DNA of 64,000 bases from positions 37,482-101,481 of the forward strand of contig JADKIZ010000016.1 in NCBI GenBank assembly GCA_016722445.1, written 5' to 3'. Within the stretch, counting starts at the first letter, position 1. The number at the start of each line of letters is the position of its first letter. Of the stretch, positions 54,504 through 61,785 are shown piece by piece. Source of the DNA: Flavobacteriales bacterium (GTDB taxonomy: Bacteria; Bacteroidota; Bacteroidia; Flavobacteriales_D; Sanyastnellaceae). Under the pieces are notes generated by a model, which saw nothing but the letters and a program-made list of their open reading frames with translations, did not search any database and was not told where the DNA came from. The translations under genes and the position numbers were made by a program.

Positions 54504-55895
54504 ATGATGTCCGAAGGAAAAACGAACGAAACCATTTGTGCTTTGTCAACTGCTCCGGGATTGGGAGCGATCGCGTTGATTCGTGTATCCGGTGATCGGG
54601 CTGTGGATGTGGTACAACCATTCTTCAGCAAAAATCTTGGCAATGTCAAAGTCAGAATGGCCGTGCATGGATGGATCGAAGTGGAGGGAGAAAAAGTCGA
54701 TGAAGTTGTGGTGACCATCTTCAAAGCTCCTGCATCATTCACCGGTGAAGACACGGTTGAAATTGCCTGCCATGGTTCTTTATACATCCGGCAGAGAATC
54801 ATAGAATTATTGATCTCTGCTGGTGCGCGAATGGCACAACCAGGAGAATTTACCATGCGGGCATTTTTGTGTGGTAAAATGGACTTGTCGCAGGCTGAAG
54901 CCATAGGTGATCTCATCGCTTCTGAAACTGCTGCTGCACATAAGCAGGCCATACATCAGATGCGTGGTGGATTTTCGCAAGAGATCAACGGCCTCCGTCA
55001 AAGACTCATTCATTTTGCATCGATGGTTGAATTGGAGTTGGATTTTGCAGAAGAAGATGTCGAGTTTGCAAACCGCGATCAAATGCAAGCATTACTCCTT
55101 GAAATTCTTCAGGTGGTAAATAGGTTAAAAGATTCCTTTCGACTTGGTAATGCCATGAAAAATGGCGTGCCGGTGGCCATCATCGGTGCGCCAAATGCGG
55201 GCAAAAGCACTCTCCTCAATGCTTTGCTCAATGAAGAAAGAGCCATTGTTTCCGATATCGCCGGAACAACCCGCGATATCATCGAAGATCACATGACCAT
55301 CGAAGGCGTGAGGTTTAATTTCATCGACACTGCCGGAATTCGGGATACGTCGGATGAAATTGAACGCATCGGTATTGAACGCGCTATGGCGAAAGTAAAA
55401 TCTGCAGAAGTGATCCTACTCATTTTTGACGTGATGACAACTTCCTATGATGAACTCACTGCGCTTCACAATACCATCCGGAAAGAAGCGGGTGAGGGCA
55501 AATTGATGGTGACCATTGCCAATAAGACGGATCATCCCGACTTCGACAAGACGAAATTCATGTCTGTTTTCGAAGGACTCGAACATCTCATTCTGATTTC
55601 AGCCAGACAAAAACTCAACCTCGATGAATTGCGCAGTTTGCTCATTCATCACATCAATATTGGTCAGATCAATCAAGGTGAAACAATCGTCACCAACATG
55701 CGACATTATGAAGCGCTCACGAAAGCTTCTTCATCCTTGCAAGAAGTGTTGCATGGAGTTCAATCCGGAATCACCGGCGATTTCTTAGCGATCGATATCC
55801 GCAAATCCCTCTACCACCTCGGCGAAATCACCGGTCAGATCAATGCTGATGATTTGCTGAATAATATATTTAGTAGTTTTTGTATCGGAAAGTAA
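54504..55895 (+). CDS. mnmE: tRNA modification GTPase MnmE
   Basis: 463 residues. With MnmG it installs cmnm5 at U34 of certain tRNAs. The N-terminal folate-binding part has TICALSTAPGLGAIALIRVS and EDTVEIACHGS, AQPGEFTMRAFLCGKMDLSQ; the central helical part follows; the G domain has IGAPNAGKSTLLNALLNEER (G1), AGTTRD (G2), DTAGIRDTSDEIERIGIERA (G3) and TIANKTD (G4). The C-terminus INADDLLNNIFSSFCIGK carries the invariant cysteine motif C-I-G-K. The last 18 bases including the stop are the proposed attachment core of the island that begins right after. The frame is complete, so insertion has not damaged it. Confidence 0.97.
   Translation: MMSEGKTNETICALSTAPGLGAIALIRVSGDRAVDVVQPFFSKNLGNVKVRMAVHGWIEVEGEKVDEVVVTIFKAPASFTGEDTVEIACHGSLYIRQRIIELLISAGARMAQPGEFTMRAFLCGKMDLSQAEAIGDLIASETAAAHKQAIHQMRGGFSQEINGLRQRLIHFASMVELELDFAEEDVEFANRDQMQALLLEILQVVNRLKDSFRLGNAMKNGVPVAIIGAPNAGKSTLLNALLNEERAIVSDIAGTTRDIIEDHMTIEGVRFNFIDTAGIRDTSDEIERIGIERAMAKVKSAEVILLIFDVMTTSYDELTALHNTIRKEAGEGKLMVTIANKTDHPDFDKTKFMSVFEGLEHLILISARQKLNLDELRSLLIHHINIGQINQGETIVTNMRHYEALTKASSSLQEVLHGVQSGITGDFLAIDIRKSLYHLGEITGQINADDLLNNIFSSFCIGK
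55878..55895. other. putative attachment site (attL core) at the 3' end of mnmE
   Basis: TTTTGTATCGGAAAGTAA, encoding the FCIGK end and stop of MnmE. Compared from memory with the 18-bp SGI1 core TTCTGTATTGGGAAGTAA it differs at three positions. Directly downstream lie integrase-like repeats and an integrase gene, so this is the expected left junction of an integrated element. A matching copy (attR) would be outside this window. Confidence 0.55.
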
Positions 55896-55961
55896 CTATC
55901 TTTCCTTTGTTTCATAAATGCCTGTTATTGTTAGCTTTTAGCTGATTTATCTTTCTTTTAT

Positions 55962-56103
55962 TTGTTGCCCAACTCCACTTTTTTACCTATATTTGTTGCC
56001 TGATTGTTGCCCAGATTTGTTGCCCACAAATCAGGCAACACTCGGAGAGAGAACATGCTACATACAGCTACAAGCTGCTACATGTAGCAACAACAGGCAA
56101 CAA
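55962..56103. repeat. iterated TTGTTGCC boxes and palindrome before the first island gene
   Basis: TTGTTGCC occurs in direct orientation at 55962, 55993, 56004 and 56017, and inverted (GGCAACAA) at 56096, with a seven-of-eight inverted copy at 56034. The direct copies at 55993, 56004 and 56017 are spaced 11 and 13 bp, about one helical turn. A perfect 12-bp palindrome GCTACATGTAGC lies at 56077-56088. The layout resembles arm-type sites for a tyrosine integrase or operator sites for the following regulator. Confidence 0.65.
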
Positions 56104-56104
56104 A

Positions 56105-56464
56105 ATGAGCAGCAACATTCGTCTACAAAAAACTTGTCAGCACTGCGGTAACCGGTTTACCGCCAAGACTACTGTTACTCAGTTTTGCTCAGATACCTGT
56201 GCCAAGAGAGCATACAAACAACGGAAGCGGGATGCAAAAATTGAAGTGGCCATCAAGGAAGAAACCGAGAAAGCCATGTACAACCCTGCCATTTCTCAAA
56301 AGGAATTTCTAACCGTAGATGAAGCCTGCCAGTTAATCAACGCCAGCCGATGGACCATTTACAGGCTCATCGACAAAGGCGAACTCAAAGCAGGTAAGCT
56401 GGGCAGAAGTACCCGAATCCCCCGAACAGCTATCAACGAACTATTCAAATTAACTGAAGCATGA
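56105..56464 (+). CDS. zinc-finger plus helix-turn-helix (excisionase-like) protein
   Basis: 119 residues. The N-terminus has a four-cysteine cluster of the form C-x2-C ... C-x3-C (CQHCGNRFTAKTTVTQFCSD then TCAKRAYKQRKRD), which probably binds zinc. The C-terminal 50 residues are a MerR/excisionase-type helix-turn-helix: FLTVDEACQLINASRWTIYR and LIDKGELKAGKLGRSTRIPR. Xis-like proteins of this sort sit directly before tyrosine integrases, and here the integrase ATG overlaps its stop (ATGA). Likely a directionality factor or a regulator of integrase expression, by inference. Confidence 0.75.
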   Translation: MSSNIRLQKTCQHCGNRFTAKTTVTQFCSDTCAKRAYKQRKRDAKIEVAIKEETEKAMYNPAISQKEFLTVDEACQLINASRWTIYRLIDKGELKAGKLGRSTRIPRTAINELFKLTEA

Positions 56465-57567
56465 CAGTAACTTTAAGACAACGCAAAAAGGGCGATAAAA
56501 TCAGCCTATATCTTGATTACTATGGTGATGGTAAAAGAGACTATGAGTATTTGCAATTATACATCATACCCGAGCCGGAGAAAGGCAAGCTCACCAAAGA
56601 GCAGAAGGAAGAGAACCGTAAAACAATGATCCTGGCAGAAGCCATCCGGTCAAAAAGATTGCTCCAGATAAAGAATGAAGAATATGGCTTTCGGGATACC
56701 GATAAAGCCAAAGGCAGTTTCATTGCCTACTTTGAAAGGCTTACCGAAAAAAGAAAGGCAGCGAGGGTAATTGGGGCAATTGGGATAGTGTACTGAAACA
56801 CCTGAAGAAGCTTGCCAAAGAATGGTGCATCATTTAAAGACATTGATAAAAACTGGTTGGAAGATTTCAAAACCTATCTCATATCCGAAGCCAAGAGCAA
56901 AACCAATAAACACCTTTCACAAAATTCACAGTCCTCCTATTTCAGCAAAGTAACCGCAGCTTTGAAGGAAGCAGTGAAAGAAGGCATCATACAAACCAAT
57001 CCGGCAAACCAAGTGGAGGGTATTAGGTCAGATGATCCTGATAGAGAGTTTCTCACTTTGGAAGAATTACAGGCAGCAGCAAAAGTGGAGTGTGAAATGC
57101 CTGTGCTCAAAAATGCTTTCATCTTTTCTGCATTGAGTGGTTTGCGTTGGTCGGATATAGAAAAGTTGATTTGGTCAGAAGTGCAGCACTCCGAGCAGTC
57201 CGGGTATTACATCCGTTTCAGGCAGAAGAAAACAAAGGGAGCCGAAACATTGCCCATTTCAGAACAAGCCTTTTCACTTTTAGGCGAAAGAAGAAAGCAG
57301 GATGATAAAGTATTTGAAGGATTGTATTACAGTGCCTGGCATAACTTAAAACTCCGTGAATGGGTAATGAAAGCCGGTATCACCAAGCACATCACTTTTC
57401 ACTGTGCAAGGCATACCTACGCCACTTTACAAATTACATTGGGTACAGATATTTACACGGTTTCAAAACTCTTAGGTCACAGGCATTTAAAAACAACCGA
57501 AATTTACGCTAAGGTAATTGACCATAAAAAACAGGAGGCAGCCAATAAAATTAAATTAGACTTATAG
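56461..57567 (+). pseudogene. int: tyrosine integrase of the mnmE-associated element, with two compensating frame breaks
   Basis: Phage-type tyrosine recombinase of the Bacteroidota conjugative-element class, about 368 residues. N-terminal part TLRQRKKGDKISLYLDYYGD and KAKGSFIAYFERLTEKRKAA. The catalytic domain has LSGLRWSDIEKLIWSE (Arg), RQKKTKGAETLPISEQ (Lys), HITFHCARHTYATLQITLGT (His-x-x-Arg), SKLLGHRHLKTTEIYAKVID (His, Tyr). Frame one ends at about 56796, the next 45 bases read GNWDSVLKHLKKLA in frame two, and from about 56815 frame one returns as KNGASFKDIDKNWLEDFKTY. The two changes cancel, so the middle is lost in strict reading. G-rich and A-rich runs are at both points. Confidence 0.85.
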
Positions 57568-57569
57568 CG

Positions 57570-58628
57570 ATGGAAGTAAAAGTATTAGACAGCATCATGC
57601 ACGGAGTATTGAAGCCGTGGAAATTAGACACCACCAACACAAGGCGGTACACTGAATTGGTGAAAGCTGCAAAAGCAGCTTCACCCAATACCAATGCAGA
57701 GTTGCTTTCGCAACTCACAGCATTGTTGGTTGATTACCCAACGCTTCAAAAAATAGTCGCGGATGAAACCATCGGCAATACAGCATTGCAGCCGCTTTTA
57801 TACAAAACGGATTTGCCAAAGTATAAAGATGCTGTTACCCACTTTTATTATTTCGTAATCACCGGAGAAACACTTCGTGTTTTCAATGCAGTATTGCAGC
57901 AAGCTGCAAACTGGACAGAGTTAGTTGATATTCGCTATCAGGTTGGCAAGACCCTTACCAATGTGAGAGTATTAGCCAAGCAGGTTACCACAGAATTAAA
58001 CGAGCAAGGTTTTACAACGGTTCCTGATGCAGAAAGCAGCGTTGTTCACTTCGGTTTGTATTACTTAAAACATAGCCTTATTGAGCTTTATTTCAGCATA
58101 CAGGAACAGTTCAAGGCAAGCCTTTCACAAACAACAACCATAGAAGATTTTTACTTGCTGGATTTGGAAGAGCCAATTACAAATATTGTTTATCCGGTAC
58201 TTGTTGGTGAACCTACTAATAACAGCCAGGAACAAAACTCCAACAACACCATTCAGGATAAACTTTCCTTTGGCTTCACTTGTGATAAAGAAAGGTTGAA
58301 AGCCGTGATAGTTCAGCTTTGCCAAAAGATTGAATTATTGAATGAGGACCAGACAAGTTCTGATACCCTGTTCAAAATATTTACTTGTCGGGATCTAGAA
58401 GCAATTACCGACAAAGTGTACTTAGGTTGTGAAACAACACAATTCCGCTACATCATTGATAAACTTACTCCTCACTTCACCAATCTGAAGCTGAAAACAA
58501 TTGAAAAGACTGATGCCTTTTTCTCAAAGAATGGAACGAAAATAACTGCACAGAATCTATCAGCAGGAAAGGTAGATAACCCCAAAGAAAAGGGCACTAT
58601 TGACAACATTCTAAAACAAATGCAATAA
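57570..58628 (+). CDS. mobile-element-associated hypothetical protein
   Basis: 352 residues, mostly helical, beginning MEVKVLDSIMHGVLKPWKLD. Some stretches recur in Bacteroidota element proteins of this position as far as can be recalled: VVHFGLYYLKHSLIELYFSI, and the end ETTQFRYIIDKLTPHFTNLK with KTDAFFSKNGTKITAQNLSA. The latter segment resembles DUF6617-like tails. No catalytic motif is seen. It starts 2 bp after the integrase stop, so it is likely cotranscribed. Compared with the RteC regulator family there is superficial similarity in size and helical content, but not enough to claim. Confidence 0.5.
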   Translation: MEVKVLDSIMHGVLKPWKLDTTNTRRYTELVKAAKAASPNTNAELLSQLTALLVDYPTLQKIVADETIGNTALQPLLYKTDLPKYKDAVTHFYYFVITGETLRVFNAVLQQAANWTELVDIRYQVGKTLTNVRVLAKQVTTELNEQGFTTVPDAESSVVHFGLYYLKHSLIELYFSIQEQFKASLSQTTTIEDFYLLDLEEPITNIVYPVLVGEPTNNSQEQNSNNTIQDKLSFGFTCDKERLKAVIVQLCQKIELLNEDQTSSDTLFKIFTCRDLEAITDKVYLGCETTQFRYIIDKLTPHFTNLKLKTIEKTDAFFSKNGTKITAQNLSAGKVDNPKEKGTIDNILKQMQ

Positions 58629-58640
58629 AAAATATTGAGT

Positions 58641-58682
58641 AGGTTGAGATAGCAGATTGAGTGCTTAGTAACTCAACCTTTA
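58641..58682 (+). terminator. possible terminator after the 57570 gene
   Basis: AGGTTGAG / CTCAACCT pair of eight bases with a loop of 23, followed by TTTA. The long loop makes it uncertain. Confidence 0.4.
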
Positions 58683-58731
58683 CCCCTCCGCAGCTTCGCA
58701 GTTTTGCCTTGTAATCATAAAATAATTTACA

Positions 58732-59037
58732 ATGGCACACGAAGAATTAATCTTAGACAAGCTCACCGAAATCGCTAACAAGCTGGATGAGCAAAACCTG
58801 TTACAAAAAACAGTACTGAACTTTAATGAGGCTTGCAAATATTTAGATGTAAGCCCATCGCATTTGTACAAACTCACCAGTACAAAGCACATTCCCCATT
58901 TCTGTCCTCAGGGCAAAAAACTCTACTTCAAACGGGAGGAGTTGGATACCTGGTTACAACGTAACCGCAAATCAGCAGCAGATGAAATTGATCAGATGGC
59001 TGCCGATTATGTTATCCGCAACAAACGCAAGAAGTAG
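58732..59037 (+). CDS. excisionase-type helix-turn-helix protein
   Basis: 101 residues. A short helix at the N-terminus, then a MerR/HTH_17 domain: TVLNFNEACKYLDVSPSHLY, KLTSTKHIPHFCPQGKKLYF and KREELDTWLQRNR, followed by a basic tail (RNKRKK). This 'DNA-binding domain, excisionase family' pattern is very frequent in Bacteroidota mobile elements, where the gene lies just before the replication/primase gene, as here (33 bp). Role in excision or in control of replication is inferred. Confidence 0.85.
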   Translation: MAHEELILDKLTEIANKLDEQNLLQKTVLNFNEACKYLDVSPSHLYKLTSTKHIPHFCPQGKKLYFKREELDTWLQRNRKSAADEIDQMAADYVIRNKRKK

Positions 59038-59069
59038 GTTTTTTTTTATTAATTTAAAAAAACAGAACA

Positions 59070-61318
59070 ATGGCATCAAGTACCATATTTAAAAAATTTC
59101 ACCGTGCCGGTGGAAAAGAAATCATTGCTTTAATAGCCAATGATATTGCCTCCGGCAAATACAAAGCGGAGGTGGAAGAAATCAGGGCATTGCTGGAACA
59201 AGGCAAAACGGAAGAAGCTGCCAATAAGAAAAAACAATTGTTGGCCTTCACTCCATCCGCAGTATTTAGCGAGAAAAGGCAAATGCAATTCCTTGAAATG
59301 TACAGCGGCTTTGTGCATCTTGATTTTGACAAGCTGACACCGGAACAATTGGATGCAGCTTTTAAAATCATTGCTGAAATCCATTACACCTTCTTATGCT
59401 TTATCAGCCCAAGCGGTAACGGCCTCAAAGTGTTCATTGAGGTGAATACTGAAATTGAACACCACGACATTGCCTATTTGCAGGTGCAGAAGCATTACGA
59501 AGAAGCAACAGGTTTAAAAGCAGACCCAAGCTGCAAAGACATCACAAGGCTTTGCTTCATGAGTTATCACCCTGGGCTGTTTAAGAACATCCGTAACGAG
59601 AAGTTCAAAGTACAGTTGCCTGAAATCTTCACCCAACCGGAAGTGCAGCCAAAAGCAGAACCAGTAAACCCACCAGTTCAGGAAGAACCCGAAGAGGATC
59701 TGAACATCGCTTTTATTTTCAATCAACAAATTCAATTCACCAATCAAAAAACCCAATACACCGATGGAAACAGGAACAATTATATTTATCGGCTTGCTTC
59801 TAATTGCAACCGAGCTGGTTTATCGCAGTCCGATACTGAACTTTTATGTACGCAACATTTTGACCTACCTGAAAGAGAAATTAAAGAGGCGGTAAAAAGT
59901 GCATACTCTCATCACAAACCCGAGTTTGCAAAGTTTGCAAACACTGCAAAGCTGCAAAGTACAGAACAGCAAACACCACAGGAAGACTATTTAAAAGCCA
60001 CGCCAACCATTCCCGAAGAACTGTATTTGCAAATGCCTGAAATATTGCAGCACGGTGCAATGGCATTTACAGATGAAAGAGAACGGGATGTTTTCCTTAC
60101 AGGTGCATTGGCAATTCTCAGCGGATGTTTGCCCGGTGTAAAAGGAGTGTATGCAGGTAACGAAGTTTTCCCGAATGTTTTTTCATTTGCTATTGCCCCT
60201 GCTGCCAGTGGAAAGGTGCATTGAAGTTTGCAAAGATGCTGGCAGACGAATACCACAGCTTTGTGCTGAAAGCAAGCCGTGAAGCAGAATCACAATACAA
60301 TCAGGAACTATCCGAACACAAACAAAAAATAAGCAGTAAGAAAAAGGGCGACACCTCCACCGAAGAACAGCCCACCAAACCTACTTTTAAAGTGGTGTAC
60401 ATTCCGGCAAATACAAGCTATGCAAAAATCCTTTGGCACTTGGAGCAGAACGAAGGCACAGGTATTATTTGCGAAACCGAAGCCGACACCCTGGGCAATG
60501 TATTTAAACAAGAGTGGGGTTCCTATTCCGATATGCTTCGCAAATCGTTTCATCACGAAAGGCTTTCCAGTTCCCGGAAAGGCAACAATGAATTTACAGA
60601 GGTAAATGCACCCAGCTTGTCAATCGCTTTATCAGGTACACCCAATCAGGTAACGGGCTTAATATCTTCTTCCGAAGATGGCTTATTCAGCCGTTTTATT
60701 TTCTATGCTTTTAAGGTGGAGCAAAAATGGAAAGACGTTTCTCCCAATGCCAATAATATCAACCTCACCGAGCATTTCAAAGTATTGTCCTTAAAGGTCT
60801 TTAACATGGTCCAGTTCCTGCAACGGGAAGAAACCATCGTTACCCTAACCAATCAACAATGGCAGCAGCTAAACCAAACCTGTGAGGCATGGCTGAATGA
60901 AGTAACCATGTTCACAGCCGAAGAAGCCGCCAGTATTGTAAAACGTTTGGGCTTGATCCTGTACCGTATGGCAATGCTATTTACCGCCTTGCGGAAATTT
61001 GAGAATGGAGAGGCCGCAAACCAGGTAGTTTGCACCGATGAAGATTTCAGCACCGCTTTGCGGTTGGCCGAAATCTACCTCCACCACAGTATTTTAATGT
61101 TCAACAACCTGCCAAAACAAAGCGAAGCCACCCAATTCAAAACAGGCGACAGCAAACGCAAATTCTTTGATGCTTTACCGGCAGAATTTACCCGCCAACA
61201 AGCCGTTGAAACCGGCAAGCAGTTTCAGCTTTCTGCCCGTACTGTGGATGATATACTCCACAATGCCACTGGCAAGGCTTTGGAAAAGCTGAAGGCCGGG
61301 CTTTACCGCAAAATCTAA
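59070..61318 (+). pseudogene. BT4734-like/DUF3987 primase-helicase, frameshifted in the Walker A motif
   Basis: About 749 residues when joined. N-terminal BT4734-like (VirE/PriCT-type) part: FKKFHRAGGKEIIALIANDI, SGFVHLDFDKLTPEQLDAAF and FISPSGNGLKVFIEVNTEIE followed by CKDITRLCFMSYHPGLFKN. Its conserved aspartates fit a primase-like metal site. The second part is a DUF3987 ATPase: VFPNVFSFAIAPAASGKG-ALKFAKMLADEYHSF, GIICETEADTLGNVFKQEWG, and KGNNEFTEVNAPSLSIALSG (with the arginine-finger-like region GLISSSEDGLFSRFIFYAFK). The break is at about 60218: the sequence GGAAAGGTGC has one A fewer than needed for SGKGAL. Likely replication initiator or helicase of the element. Confidence 0.8.
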
Positions 61319-61343
61319 GCACATTTCCCTTTCCTGCATTGCT

Positions 61344-61372
61344 CCCCATGCCGCCAAACGGATGGGGTTTTT
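61344..61372 (+). terminator. intrinsic terminator after the primase-helicase gene
   Basis: CCCCAT-G-CCG / CGG-ATGGGG with a small loop CCAAA, followed by TTTTT. It separates the replication gene from the restriction-modification genes. Confidence 0.85.
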
Positions 61373-61442
61373 GCATTGTTTGCAGACTTTGCAAGTTTTG
61401 CACATTGCTATTTTCCTTAGTAATTACTTGCTTTTCTTTTCT

Positions 61443-61469
61443 TATATTTGCCAATATTTGACAAGTCAA
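61443..61469 (+). promoter_or_regulatory. promoter and palindromic operator of the XRE-hsdM unit
   Basis: TATATTTG (61443-61450) matches the TAnnTTTG -7 box. Seven bases on, TTGACAAGTCAA (61458-61469) is a perfect 5-2-5 palindrome, ten bases before the ATG at 61480. A related copy of the half-site ATATTTGCC/ATATTTGAC lies in tandem. The position over the likely start of transcription suggests autoregulation by the XRE protein. Confidence 0.55.
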
Positions 61470-61479
61470 TATTAAAACG

Positions 61480-61785
61480 ATGAAAAGTCAATTTGGTGAG
61501 AGAGTAAGGACACTCAGAGAGAAGCAAAATTTGTATTTGCGGCAGGTTGCACCATTGCTTGAAATGGACACGGCTCAACTGAGTAAAATTGAAAAAGGTC
61601 TGCGGCAACTCAAACGGGAACAGATACCCATCATTGCCGAAATACTCAAAGCCAGTAGCGATGAATTAATGACACTATGGTTAGCCGACCAAATTTATGA
61701 TGTGGTAAAAGATGAAAAGATGGCAAATGAAGCAATGCAGGTTGCAGAGCAAAAACTAAATTTTATAAAACGTAAGAAGAAATAA
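61480..61785 (+). CDS. XRE family transcriptional regulator
   Basis: 101 residues with a standard Cro/C1 helix-turn-helix: FGERVRTLREKQNLYLRQVA, PLLEMDTAQLSKIEKGLRQL and KREQIPIIAEILKASSDELM. The first 65 residues hold the domain, the rest is a helical tail. The stop overlaps the hsdM start (TAATG), so both are on one message. In this place it may act as controller of the restriction-modification system or of the element. Operator as described just upstream. Confidence 0.9.
   Translation: MKSQFGERVRTLREKQNLYLRQVAPLLEMDTAQLSKIEKGLRQLKREQIPIIAEILKASSDELMTLWLADQIYDVVKDEKMANEAMQVAEQKLNFIKRKKK

Noticed and set aside
54413..54952. Minus-strand frame of 179 codons over the mnmE start.
   Set aside because: Shadow of mnmE, whose family match is certain.
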